Assembly: GCA_022393335.1 (NCBI GenBank)
Contig: JAJEKB010021213.1
Span: 431,600-495,599 of the forward strand
Length of the DNA stretch: 64,000 nt
Reading direction: 5' to 3'
DNA from: Macrotrachela quadricornifera
Lineage: Eukaryota > Rotifera > Eurotatoria > Philodinida > Philodinidae
In this document: positions 34,828-46,646 of the stretch, piece after piece
Layout of the letters: every line of letters starts with the position of its first letter
Position numbering within the stretch: position 1 is the stretch's first letter
The notes under the pieces: generated by a model
What the model was told of the DNA's origin: nothing
Databases searched by the model: none
Seen by the model: only the letters and a program-made list of their open reading frames with translations
Translations under genes and position numbers: made by a program

Positions 34828-36892
34828 AAAAAAATGAATATATTGAAATAAATATGCATTGATTTTTAATAAACGATGAAAAAAAAATTGGAAATATTTA
34901 ATGTTTTCGAGCTTTCGGTAGCGATTGTAATATTTCGATGATCTTTTTCAAGAACATCTGAAATAGAGTAGGCAGAAAATGATGATAGAAAATTTACTAA
35001 TAAGAAGCTACAGAAAACAATTCTTGAAAACTGATCCTAAACTTTGAAAATTTCATTAAAAAACAATTATCGTTTTCGAAAAAAACGATGGATGTGAATT
35101 TTTTTGTGTATAGCTTTTGATAGAAACTAGATAGAGAGCTGCAGTTTTTACCATTGAAAAAATCAAATGAAAATGCACAGAACTGTATAAGACAGTGGCT
35201 TTTAATCTGTCCATGCCCTTAAAATCAGTAAAAAATTGGCGGTTCAATACGATAAAATCGTCAACTTTTCCACTCTATTCGCTGATATTCTATCAAATTT
35301 CATTTATGTATACTTAGTAGTTTTTCGTATCACATACAAAATCTGTTATTATTGATTTAATTTCACGAATATTATTATTAAAAAATTGAATGCTTACGTT
35401 ATGCTACATGAATGAAATATGCAACAAAAGCAATAAAAAACATGCGATGTGCAGTATTACGAAAAAGAAAATAAATAGATATTTTAAACGATAAATAGAA
35501 CTATGTATAATGATAGTCATAGAAACCATCGTCACATAAAAGTTGTGATATATAGAATAATCAAAAACTAGTTCTACATGAACAAATTTTGATGGAGAAA
35601 ATATTTTAACTACAAGTACATTTGTAACAAATAATTTATTATTGAAAAGAAAACCGTTTGATACAAATAAATGTAGTGTGAAGAGGTTAAGTTCGGTTGT
35701 TTCTTAACCCTTTCAGAATCGGTTTATTTTTAGCAAAAGTTTCAAATTTCTCAACTTTTCAAAAATAATTGTTTTTTTTGTCAGATTACCAAAATGTGAA
35801 CATCACCAAGCTTTCAAAGTGATATTCTTTGAAATAATTAGGATTACAAAATTGGAACACTACAATCTGGACAATAAAATCTTGATATACATTGTTTGTT
35901 TTCTCATTTAATTGTATAAATTTAAACGAAACGTTTCTTGCACGATTTCCGAGATGAAATTGATAAAATGACGAGTAGTGATGCATAGTAATCAATCGCT
36001 TGATGGTCCGTCTCCCATAATGGTTGCTTCGATTTGTATCCTTAATGACCGACCACTTGAGCAAGTTGCAGGCGAAGCTTTGAAAGTTCGGACTTTGTCT
36101 TGTTTTTCATCTTGACCGTGGTGTAAGAATTCATATTTTCTTATGTCAGCGAATGTAAAATTTCAATCACGCTTTAAAGGTGCATCAGCCCTGAAAGGAT
36201 TAAACGTGATTTATTGGTAATTTTAGAAAATTATTTCTTTGCCTCTCATCGCAATAAAATTTGATGTAATCACTGATTTTTTAGCAAAATTTAGTTTTTT
36301 GCGTTTATATTTTTTATAAAAAAAAAAGTGAAAATCTACTTACTTCGCAGTATTTTCTCATAAAACAAAACTCAAAAGGCTGGAAAAGTATGTTAAAAGC
36401 TATTATCTTATATTTCGATGCTTTTTGACTTGCTCTCATTCTTTGTTTTTATCAAAAAGTATTACAAGAATACCCACACCTATTGATTATGGTAAACGAT
36501 ATTAGTATCTTATATTTTTATGTTGCAGCAGTTACGACTAGCGTCAGTTTTTGAAGCGACTTTCAAGCTATTGTTTACGAGAAGACGCTGGTGCAGTTAT
36601 CGACAGATTCGACTTTTTTCAGCGAACATTCACTTATTTACCTGTATCTGAAAATCTCACTTTAAGCCATCAAAGATCTGAGTATACTATTGGATATAGC
36701 TCATCGAGCTGTATAAGACACATTGATGAATTGTTTAGGCACAGGTGAATTAGTGAATGTTTGCCGAAAAAAGTCGAATCTACCACTAACTTCGCCAACG
36801 TATAATTTTCGTGTTTTTATTAAATGAACTAGTTAGTTAGAACAAACACTCGAGATCTTTTCGACCAAGTTTTCAAATTTCGTGTGTTAATC
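34828..36892. other. Gene-poor interval with small inverted repeat
   Basis: No convincing gene. A minus-strand open frame at 36064-35786 lacks start context and family resemblance. The inverted repeat at 36605-36781 is listed separately. The right end is 3' flank of the ART-TPR gene. Confidence 0.4.
36605..36781. repeat. Inverted repeat with about 40-bp arms (MITE-like)
   Basis: The arm at 36605-36644 (AGATTCGACTTTTTTC...CCTG) is the reverse complement of 36742-36781 (CAGG...GAAAAAAGTCGAATCT) at roughly 35 of 40 positions; similarity extends weakly outwards by about 8 bp. The loop is about 97 bp. No coding capacity; it fits a small non-autonomous element or its remnant. Confidence 0.6.
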
Positions 36893-39736
36893 TTACAAGA
36901 TAAACCATTTTACTCGAGCAATACTACGTTCACATTTCTCTCTATCTGAGTCATCTGATGGAGGACATTTTTGGTACCATGCCAATACTTGGTAATAATA
37001 TTCAAGCACACGATGATATTTATGTATGTTCTCGTAAATGGATCCAATACTATTCAAAATATAGGCAGTATTAGAATGTTGCTTTTCTTGATAAATAGCC
37101 AAAGCTTGTTCGTAATAAAATCGCGCTTTAATATTATATTGTTCAAAACTTTCTCGTTCAATGTTCTTTTCTAATTCGACAAAAACGTCGCCTATGAGTA
37201 GAAAGCTTTGCGCTAAATCGAGGTGATCTGGTGGAAGACATTGAAGTCTTATAGTTAAACTTGCAAGAAAACATTCCAAAGCACAATCATATTTTTCATT
37301 AGTGAAAAATGCATGACCAATCGGATCTATGCAATCAGCATATTGAGGACGAGGAAAGACTTTCTTGATAATTTGAACAGCTTTCATTCGATATACCAAT
37401 CCTTGCTTATCATCACCTTGATCACATAAACACATACCCATACTATCATATGTACGAGCCAAACTGATCTGATTAGGCTTTTCAGAATTTTGTTCTTCAT
37501 TTTTTGACGCACTTTCAAAATATTTAAATGCCTTATCATAATAGCACATTTCACGAAAAGCAATACCCATATTGATAAAACAATCAGTAAGCTTCACATG
37601 ACCAATCGGATAAACAATTTTGCCGACTTGAAGTGCATGTTTGAAATATGTCAATGCATCACGATATTTATGTAATTTAATGAAAGCTAAGCCTATATAT
37701 GTGAAAACATTCACTCGACCAATATCGTTTATATCAGAAAAATGTGTTTCACGTATTTGCAAGGACTTTTCAAAATATTCCAAAGCCTGAATGTAATTTT
37801 TTGTTGAATAATAAACGTATCCAATGTCACTTAGAGTTGTAGCCATTCTTAGATGCTCTTTTGGTAAGATCTGTTCTCTAATTTTTAGAGCACGCATGTA
37901 ATAATCTAAAGCTTCATCATATTTTCCTTGATGTGTTAAAACAAGAGCGGTCCGACTCAAGCATGATGCTATATCATCATGTTGTGCAGGTACACTTTTC
38001 TCCAACATCTTCAAACTTTTCCGATGATATTCCAAAGCGGTACCAAGCTCATCCTTATCTGTGAGAATGCCAGCGATATTATTTAAAATTTTTGCTGTTT
38101 CTTGGTGTTCACTCGGAAGATATGTTTCTCTCATATGAAGACTTTTCATTGAACATTCTAATGCAAGATCATATTCACCTTTTATTCTATAAATCATTGC
38201 AATATTTGCGAGAGATGTTGCTATTGCAGTGTAATTTTGGTACTTCTCTCGAATTTCAAGAGCACGCCTAAAATAATCTAGTGCTTCATCGTATTTGCCT
38301 TGGATATGAAAAACTGCACCAATATCATTTAATACATAGGATGATGCGAATTCACGTGATTTAATATCATTACTCATCATTCTATATGCATGTTCGTAAT
38401 ATTGTAGAGCGTGTTCATAATTTCCTTTGTGATATTGAACAAGACCCATATAATAATAGATAAATTCTTCATTTTGTCCATTCGGATTCTCTAGTAATCG
38501 ATCGAAATATCGTTGAGATTTATCATGTTGACCAATTATAGTTAATAGTCGACCAAATACAAGTACTGGACTGGATGAGCTCATATCTTTTCTAATGTCA
38601 TTTATATGCTCTTGTGCTATTACTGATCCTTCATCAGTTACTTCCATTTTCACTGTTGTCACATTTAATAAATCATCTCTAGTAACACAAGATAATTTGA
38701 AAGATGCATCCAAATCAAAAAGTACTTCTTCCTCATTTGGATGCTGACTGAAATGTGCTATACTTGCTACGATTATCGAATCGATCTTTTGAAAATCGTA
38801 TTCAATTTCGAATAAAACATTCTGTTGTTGAATTTTTGATTGATCTGTATATTTTAAAGCAACATCTTTGGATAGACTAGTAGAGAGAAATCCATTGGTC
38901 GATATAAGTTTACCAACATTTTGTTTTAATTTTTGAATCTCTTCATCAAACATAAGAACACCACGATAGAATTTTATTTTCGAATCGAATGATTCTCGTA
39001 GTATTTCATATTCTTGTGACAGTTGTTTTGATAGATCAGCAATAAAATATCGGTATGTGTACAACAATTCGATATCTTCAGTACGTAAAGCACGATTCAA
39101 TTGTTTGTATAAACATGGTTCTCTAGTGTACCATCGAATGGCATCTTCGGATTTGTATTGTTCATCGAATTTATCGATCCATTTCAATTGTTTGTTATTA
39201 TTACGATAATACAATTTTAATTTTTCGAACATTTCTTTTTTTGCTTGCTCATCATGTGGTAAATGTAATATAACATCTTTGAATAATCGCAACCAAAGAA
39301 ACGAACCAGCCTCTTTCGACAAATCACGAGTCGATTTTTGATGCTGTTCATAGAAGTTAAAGGATTCGGCTTGTTGAATACATAATTCAATATTTTCTCT
39401 CACCGATTGAAATAAATCAGTGTATTTATCAAATATGCCACTGAGTTTTGAATATTTGTCAAGTAAATTCTCATATTTTTCACATTCACCTTCAGCAGAA
39501 AATAGAAAGACAGAATCTATTTGTCGTAAATCATGAATCGTACTTAATAATTTTATGCCATTTGATATCGGTGCAATTAGAAATATCTTTTCACTTTTAG
39601 GCATTGATTCAACAAAATCCACACACATCAGTTCATCATGATAGAAGAGAATGACACAATCTTCAAAATGAGTTTTAATGGATCCGTCATTATCGTTAAT
39701 ATCGAACCATATCAGTTTTACAACAATCGTCGTCAT
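36893..39736 (-). CDS. Mono-ADP-ribosyltransferase fused to TPR repeats (947 aa, intronless)
   Basis: One uninterrupted frame of 2844 nt. Residues 1-120 form an N-terminal domain (VDFVESMPKSEKIFLI) shared with the pseudogene at 18856. Residues about 140-355 are an R-S-E class ART fold: Arg258 in KFYRGVLM, the STS motif at 285-287 in NGFLSTSLSK, and the ExE-type triad EEE at 335-337 in HPNEEEVLFDLD. These residues bind NAD+ and transfer ADP-ribose, typically to arginine. Residues about 390-940 hold a long TPR/Kinesin-light-chain-like array (repeats such as YDEALDYFRRALEIRE and YIQALEYFEKSLQIRE), a protein-binding solenoid probably selecting the substrate. There is no signal peptide or membrane segment, so it is probably cytosolic. 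Lack of introns is unlike the housekeeping genes nearby and fits a rapidly duplicating, possibly acquired family. All key residues are present. Confidence 0.9.
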   Translation of the reverse strand: MTTIVVKLIWFDINDNDGSIKTHFEDCVILFYHDELMCVDFVESMPKSEKIFLIAPISNGIKLLSTIHDLRQIDSVFLFSAEGECEKYENLLDKYSKLSGIFDKYTDLFQSVRENIELCIQQAESFNFYEQHQKSTRDLSKEAGSFLWLRLFKDVILHLPHDEQAKKEMFEKLKLYYRNNNKQLKWIDKFDEQYKSEDAIRWYTREPCLYKQLNRALRTEDIELLYTYRYFIADLSKQLSQEYEILRESFDSKIKFYRGVLMFDEEIQKLKQNVGKLISTNGFLSTSLSKDVALKYTDQSKIQQQNVLFEIEYDFQKIDSIIVASIAHFSQHPNEEEVLFDLDASFKLSCVTRDDLLNVTTVKMEVTDEGSVIAQEHINDIRKDMSSSSPVLVFGRLLTIIGQHDKSQRYFDRLLENPNGQNEEFIYYYMGLVQYHKGNYEHALQYYEHAYRMMSNDIKSREFASSYVLNDIGAVFHIQGKYDEALDYFRRALEIREKYQNYTAIATSLANIAMIYRIKGEYDLALECSMKSLHMRETYLPSEHQETAKILNNIAGILTDKDELGTALEYHRKSLKMLEKSVPAQHDDIASCLSRTALVLTHQGKYDEALDYYMRALKIREQILPKEHLRMATTLSDIGYVYYSTKNYIQALEYFEKSLQIRETHFSDINDIGRVNVFTYIGLAFIKLHKYRDALTYFKHALQVGKIVYPIGHVKLTDCFINMGIAFREMCYYDKAFKYFESASKNEEQNSEKPNQISLARTYDSMGMCLCDQGDDKQGLVYRMKAVQIIKKVFPRPQYADCIDPIGHAFFTNEKYDCALECFLASLTIRLQCLPPDHLDLAQSFLLIGDVFVELEKNIERESFEQYNIKARFYYEQALAIYQEKQHSNTAYILNSIGSIYENIHKYHRVLEYYYQVLAWYQKCPPSDDSDREKCERSIARVKWFIL

Positions 39737-40502
39737 TTAAATTCACATCTATGGCGAGATAATAAGGAAATTCATTGCTTTGATATGTATTTGGTAGTGT
39801 ACTTTATAACCGTTTCTGGATTCCTTAAATAAATGAATATTATCCTGAGTAGTTTTTCCAGATTTTACAGTTAGCAGTATCGCATAAAAAAATAGCTGTA
39901 CTCTTATATATTTTAATAACTGACAACGTATTCGAATGGCAGTTAAAATAAAGCGATACTAATCACAATAGTTGCGTGCAAAAAAAACAGGACCAAGAGT
40001 ATCTAGAAAGTCACCTGAATGTTTAGTAAAAGGGTATGTAACATATGATGCTTGATTTTTGACTAGCATTCTATCTATTTTATGTGGCTGCCGCCTGACT
40101 ATTTACAATAATATCATATTGTCATTATAAGTTGAATTTCTGATTTTTTTCAATCAATTAACGAAATTGAACATTAGAATGAAAAACTGTGACCGATTAC
40201 TATTCTATATACGATATGATAATTACAATTTTAATAAATATTTTTTCAACAAGTAGCTTACCTGCAGTTTATTCACCTGTTAGAATCGTATTGACAAAGT
40301 GCTTTTGCTATATAAATCAGTAAAAAGAAAGAAAAGTAAAAAAAAAAGAATACAACGCTTTTTTACTTTCTTGTTGTCACATGTCTTACTGAATGTTAGC
40401 GTCGTTATTTATACTCTCCTTTAAAAAAAAGCAATAACGAGACACAGTTTATAGGAAGCAGAAAAGAAACATTGTTGACAAGCGATAAAGATATCACACG
40501 GT
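39737..40502. other. Divergent upstream region between ART-TPR and Trx/ZZ genes
   Basis: This region of about 770 bp separates two divergently transcribed genes and presumably holds both promoters. No distinct motif was identified. Confidence 0.4.
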
Positions 40503-43500
40503 ATGGCGGTTTCAATAGTCGAGCTGGTGGGTAAAAACTTGCTTAGCGGCCCACATTCGACGCAGATCGACTCCAACAAACTAATGAATAAAACCATCGG
40601 TTTATACTTTGCGTAAGCTGTGATTTAGTTGAATTTTATGAGACTATTGAAATCAAGTGAATGAAATTTACCTTTAGCATTCACTTTTAGTGCTTATTGG
40701 TGCCGTCATTGTCAAAGCTTTACTTCAAAATTAGTTCAGGCTTATACAACTGCTTTATCCAACAATAGTAATCTATTGTTCGATATTGTCTTTGTATCCG
40801 GTGATATTGATGAAGAATCATTCAATGAATGCTACAATCAGATGCCTTGGAAAGCAATACCATATGAAAGTAATAAACCAGTTTTTAAATTTTCATCCTG
40901 ATATATTGAATACAAAAGTATATACTAGATGATATCACAAGAAACATTCAGACGAGTGATTTTAACTAGTACTATGCTCAGTCTTGTCGGGCATATTCCA
41001 TTTAAGTAGAGACTGCAAGAAAACTTTTTTGTAACCCAATCCAGATCTTTTTGAATGCACCGTCTCGAATTTTTTCGGAATTGTTCTGCAAGATCCCGTT
41101 TGTTCCGTTAACAGATAGGTATATAGAAATATCGTTTGTAAAAGAAGAATAAATCTTTTCGATATCTATATATGTAAAGAAGAAAGTTTATATATTTGTC
41201 TGTTCTTTATGCGTTTGGTCCCAATAATAGCTACTTCAACCATACTTTTCATGCTATATCCTTTCGTTTACGTAAGGTCAACTGGAAGACGCCCATTTTT
41301 ATACCTAACCAATGAGGTTTAGTATTCAGTAGTGTCGGATTACTATTGAACAGCAGTTTGTGATCACAAAAGAGGGTGAGGGTGGTTAGTCGAATCTGCG
41401 GTCGATTTGCCTTGGAATATGATTGTTTGTCCTGTGCCAATATGAATTCAGCTCCTAAGAAAACAGATGAGAACACTTATACCTCTGGAAAAATGACTAG
41501 GTAGGGGTTTTTAAACGTGAGAAATTCGCATCTGGAGTTCAATCACCTCAATAACTTAGTGATTGGTCCCAAACTAACAGACACCGAGCTTTTGCGTAAA
41601 CGAGTATTATTGAATGATCGCTAAAAGGACATTAGAGCTCGGAAATCTATTGAGCGCGATACCTCATGGAACGACTCGTGGCTTAATTGGATGAGGCATG
41701 TCAAATACAAATAGAATTTTGGAAACATTCATTTTTTGGAAATCATCTGAGGTGAAAATTTCAAATAAGTGGTCTGTCATGCTTAAGGCTCTATTCATCA
41801 TAGCCATCAACTGCTTAAGTTCTTATGATCTTTTTGTCTGTCTTTGTTTTCAACCAATTGAAACTCAGTGTGTTTTCAGAAGTATAAAGCATGATATACT
41901 GTTGTAATTCTTTTAAATAATAGATATTGTTAACCTGAAGTTTCAGATCAAGTGGATGTATGGTTGTGTTAAGTTTTGATAGAAGCAGGTTATCTTGCAT
42001 GGCTGTCGGAAAATGGATTTTCTGAGTGAGTTTCCTCTAAATATAGTGCGAAACAACTACGGAATTGGGACTAAAAACGTAGCAAAATGAGACGAGAGCC
42101 GAACGGGATCGGAACCGATTGAGATAAGTGTGTGCTCCGAGATGTATTTAAAATATAGAAAGTCGATAAAAATTTCTTTGAGTCACCAAGGTCTTTTTGA
42201 ATACACATATAAGGGCGAATAATTCGTCATCTTCGAGCAATCTTTCAATGTCATTAATCTATATTTGTTAACAGTGAGATCAGATAGACTCGAGACTTAG
42301 AACGATGTATTGTTTACATATTTTAAATGTGAATTTTTCCAGGCAACGACGGGTACTTCCGCTAGTTATCAATTGACGAAACGGATTTATATAGAGAATT
42401 ATTAAACGACTCAGCTATCTTTTTGTTTCTATAATTGGTAGCACATTATTAATCAAGAAATATTTAAGAATCTAAATGAAATCATTAATTTGCTACTTAT
42501 CCAACAGAATAGTGAAACTCATTACTAAACAAGGTTGCCCATTCATAAAGTTGAAAAAGCAAAACGTTCATCAAATATGCAGAAACTTATATTTTTGCTT
42601 GGTTTTTGGATTTAATATAGTTCTATGATGTAGATATCGATTGTGCGTGAAAATGGTTCTTGATTCCACAATCGTCCTTTGGTTTTTTTACGGCTTTATT
42701 TCCATCTGATTGTAACACTATTGTTACTATTTCAGTTATTATATCGCTATGCATTTGATACAAAAAAAGCTGTTTAAATTCTCAGATTTGTACCTTTTTT
42801 TCTGCATCAACAAAGTAGAGAAAAACAAATAGTTTAGCAGAGTTAGCTGTTGGTTAAATGCAGAATGATATTTTGTACTTCATTAATAGACGCTGAAAGC
42901 AGTCTCTGCTTCGCTGCGAAAAATTTGATGTTATTCCAGTAATTTAATAGATTGATTAATGGCTGTAATGATACAATATATATCTCAGTGATCACAAGTT
43001 ACGATTGTTTGAACAATAGCAGATTTTTTCTATATCAAATTTTGAATAATCAAATGATAGTCTTTTATTCACACAAGCAGAAAAATTTATAGTCTGCTAC
43101 ACGAAGGAGTAAGGAAACATATGATAAAGAATGATTGAAGATAATTATTTGCTGCTAAATGTGCGTAAGAAATAAAAAATAGGAAAAATATCATAGATAA
43201 TGCGAAATGTTAAACATTATGACACTCTTTTTTATTAATCACAAGGATAAAAGAAACATTTCGATATACTTGCATGAAGATTTAACTAAATAGATCCTTC
43301 GTTTGCATATGTTTGACTTTCTGACAAATTGCCTATTCTTAGAGTTGTTATAAGTTCTCAATTGCATATACGTACTTTCAAAGTGCATATGCTGCACTAT
43401 TGTTTCGCAAAAATAGAGTAGAAAAATGAACATCTTGAAGACTATTAATTAAATATTCGGTTTTTTTCTTGTCAAATAGATCGCCAGCAAGCTGAAAGTC

Positions 43501-44471
43501 TTAATGAACGTTACGAGATAGAAGATATTCCCTCATTGATTATTTTAAAACCGAACGGTGAAATTTTGACGGTGGAAGCTGATGAAAAGTTTATATCGGC
43601 AAACGCAATAGAAAAATGGGCTGAAGCTAAAACAATATTTTGGACACCAGAATCTCCAGACAATAGTGAACAGATTTGGCAAGATATTTATTGTCGATCA
43701 TGTTGTATGAAACCATTGGTGGGTGAACGTTTTGGATGCCCTGATAGAGAATGTAATTACGATCTTTGTGTCCAATGCTATCACAAAATAACGAAAGAGA
43801 ACGAACATAATCATGAATTAATTCATTTTCTATCACCTAAAAACAAGTATTCGATGGAACAATTGTTTAATCACAATGATTTGTTAAATACCCAAAATGA
43901 ACAAGTGCCATTAAAATCATGTGAAGGAAAATATTTAGGTCTTTACTTTTCCGCTCTCTGGTGTGCATCAATCGAAAACTTTACTGCAGATTTAGTGCAA
44001 GTATATGAAAAGGTAATTGAAACAAATTTACCTTTCGATATAATCTTCGTCTCGGCAGATAATACTCAAATTATGTTCGATAAACATTATCAAAAAATGC
44101 CTTGGAAAGCATTGCCTTTTGATAATTATATAACAAAACTACGACTGAAGACTTATTTTTCTATTAGCATACTACCAGCTTTGATTATTCTAAAACCCAC
44201 CGGTGAACTTCTAACAAAGTCTGGTCAAAGAGACATCAATATAAAGAAAATACAGGCTATTCAGATTTGGTGTAAAGGTGAAAAAATTGAATATTCGCCC
44301 GACGATTTTGTTTGGTCATTAGTAACCTGTGATGGATGCGGCATGACGCCATTGATTGGAAAACGATTTTATTGTGAAACATGTTCAAACTATGATCTTT
44401 GTATAGCATGCAAAGAGAAGGGACATGAACACGAACTTATTCTTATTTCACACTCAGATGAAATTGACTAA
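40503..44471 (+). CDS. Nucleoredoxin-like protein with two thioredoxin domains and two ZZ fingers (426 aa, 3 exons)
   Basis: Exons 40503-40612, 40691-40869 and 43480-44471 sum to 1281 nt; introns are GT-AG, the second 2610 bp. The first thioredoxin-like domain (about 1-125) has the active site AAYWCRHCQSF (Cys41, Cys44) and MPWKAIPYEN, a signature of the nucleoredoxin/tryparedoxin branch. A ZZ-type zinc finger follows: CRSCCMKPLVGERF, CNYDLCVQC, then two His. The second thioredoxin domain has ALWCASIENF, so its second cysteine is lost, yet keeps MPWKALPF and ILKPTGELL. A second ZZ finger (CDGCGMTPLIGKRF, CETCSNYDLCIAC) ends the protein. Expected role: cytosolic thiol-disulfide exchange by domain 1, substrate or peptide binding by domain 2 and the ZZ fingers. 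Reading on past exon 2 meets a stop within about 10 codons, so the long intron must be removed. Confidence 0.82.
40870..43479 (+). other. 2.6-kb intron of the Trx/ZZ gene
   Basis: About 40 times longer than the typical intron here. The middle (about 41000-42560) is less AT-rich and contains broken open frames, suggesting one or more old transposon insertions. No identifiable transposase or terminal repeats. Confidence 0.5.
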
Positions 44472-44600
44472 TAACGGAATATTTGTATTCGAACGAACCT
44501 TTCGTTTTCTCGAATTCGAGAAACTCGATACGATAACTGTTAGGCAGCGATATATACCTCTTATCGCACTACCTTGATTGTTCTCTTTTTTTTATGATTA
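44472..44600. other. 3' flank of the Trx/ZZ gene
   Basis: Short spacer holding the palindromic TTTCGTTTTCTCGAATTCGAG / GAAACTCGATACGA neighbourhood at 44505-44540; possibly 3' processing sequence. Confidence 0.25.
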
Positions 44601-45405
44601 CGGGATGGTCCGAAAGTCTTGGTACTTCATAGAAAAATTTCTTTTTTTCCGTTGTTACAAATCTAAGAAACGCCAAAACAGACATATAATCCCTCGCAAC
44701 TAGGGGCATACTATCCTAAATTTTCATAACTGTAACTTCTATTATAGAGAAGATATTTCAGAACGAATTGCATTGAAGGTTTTTTTCGCAGACCGTTATA
44801 AAAGAACAAAGGCACATAAGAGCCATTTTTGAAAGTTCATTCATTTTCCTTCATTCATGACTTTCCTAGTGCAAAATTTGACGAGGAGTCATTTGGTAAC
44901 TTCTATTAAGCTATTTCTAAGGAATCTAGACTCATTTTTGCTTGAAATATTGACATTCGCTTTTGTACCATACATGGGTAATTCATACAGAGAATGGTAC
45001 ACCGCGTGGATTATTTTGTACACAGATATTTCATATCTGAAACTATATCAATCAGCTACCCATCCTCTAGTTTATCTATGTTAAAAACTTCAGTTACAAC
45101 GGCTGAACTGTTCCTGAGTAATGATGTCAAACATTCTCTGTATGAATTACCCATGTATGGTACAAAAGCGAATGTCAACATTTCAAGCAAAAATGAGTCT
45201 ACATTCCTTAGAAATAGCTTAATTTCGTTACCAAATGATTTCTCGTCAAATTTTGCACTAGAAAAGTCATGAATGAAGGAAAATTAATGATGGCTCAAAA
45301 ATGTGTTGCTATGGATTATACGTCCAAGTTTGAGCGTTTCTGGATTTGTAATAATGGAGAAAAAGAAATTTCTCTATGAAGTACCAAAACTCTTGGATCA
45401 TCCTC
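44601..45405. mobile_element. Second long-hairpin element with Tc1/mariner-like ends
   Basis: The left arm, 44601-44996, and right arm, 45132-45405, are reverse complements around a loop of about 135 bp. Outer ends read GGATGRTCCRARAGTYTTGG and are followed by GTACTTCATAGA; both ends abut TA dinucleotides. A TA target and a GGTCCAAAAGT-like start are typical of Tc1/mariner relatives. The left arm carries about 120 bp with no partner (about 44707-44825), an insertion there or a deletion in the right arm. Inner arms pair very well, for example GTACCATACATGGGTAATTC against GAATTACCCATGTATGGTAC. Open frames inside are by-products of the hairpin. Non-autonomous. Confidence 0.82.
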
Positions 45406-46646
45406 TGTATAATGATTGATGCATTATTCATCTTTACGATTTCATATAGCTATTTCTATCAAAAAAAAAGTAATGGCACTAAATGATATACTAACTATAC
45501 ACCTATCAAGGAATAGAGACTGATTACACTGGTTTATTTGCTTAATTATAAGAAATCATATTCCATACTGAGAAGGAATATTGCTTCACATAATAGTTGG
45601 AGAATAATATTTTGAAATTTTTGTGTACAAATTGCTGCTTAATGGTAGTCTTTATCATGTATATAATAAATAAGGTTTATTCCATGAAGAAGTGAGTTAG
45701 AATGAGATTTATCATTTATATAATAATCATAGACAGGAATATATTTCTGAAAGGATCGTCGCTGAAAATTGAATGAGTCTTCTAGTTTTCATGTGATCAG
45801 GAAGATGGTGCGATATAGTAGAATCAAAATCGCAATTATTTTCGATGATAATTATACTAAATTTTCTTTCAGAAAAGGGTCAGCAAACCCGTAGGATGAG
45901 CGCTACTTATTTCATTTATTACATAACTTTTTGAAAGTCCCGTTAGGTTCGGTTAATAAAATGAATTCATATCTAATCTTTATGTATTCTATACATGAAA
46001 TAATCCTGTATTTTTGTGAATAGTTAAAATTTATTGTTTAACATACATTCTACATTCTTTTCAATGTAACAAAACACTGAATAGATCCTATCACAATAAC
46101 TTATGAACACTAATCGAAGAACTTTTAAGAAACATTCAGCCAAAAAAAGAAGACAATTTTTGAAGATTGAAGGAGATGTATACTTGCGATAGCCTTGATT
46201 GTTGACTAAATAAAACATCATATTCGATTAGTTTTGTAAAAAAACTAAAGTGTTTGCTGCAATAATATGTCATTTTTGCTGTGTGCAACTATCACTTGAA
46301 TGTATCGATAGTTCAATAGTATTGGATTATTTTTCAAATAAAAAAAAAAGATAATAATTGCAAATATATATGTATGTATATATATGTATATATGTATTAA
46401 AGATATGACGCGTTGTCTATGCATCGTAAAAAAAGACTCACGTCATCGTTACATAAACGAAATGAAAGACAAAGAACAAACAAAAAAAAATGAAATAAAT
46501 CTATCATAGGAAATAAGTATGACAAACAAGGATAATAGCAAAATAAATGAAAAAGAATATCGTGATATGTAGCATTGTGTTTTGTTAAGTATGAGCGTGA
46601 AAACGAAAGAAAAGAAAATAAGGAACAACAATAAATAAATAAATGT
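45406..46646. other. Intergenic, no gene seen
   Basis: AT-rich; includes TATATGTATGTA simple repeats near 46365-46400 and probably the 3' flank of the CCHC protein gene. Confidence 0.45.

Noticed and set aside
35786..36064. 92-codon minus-strand frame
   Set aside because: Composition is somewhat protein-like, but there is no start context, no splice partner and no known motif.
44857..45272. Two overlapping plus-strand frames of 75 and 92 codons
   Set aside because: They lie within the arms and loop of the hairpin element and mirror each other; not a transposase.
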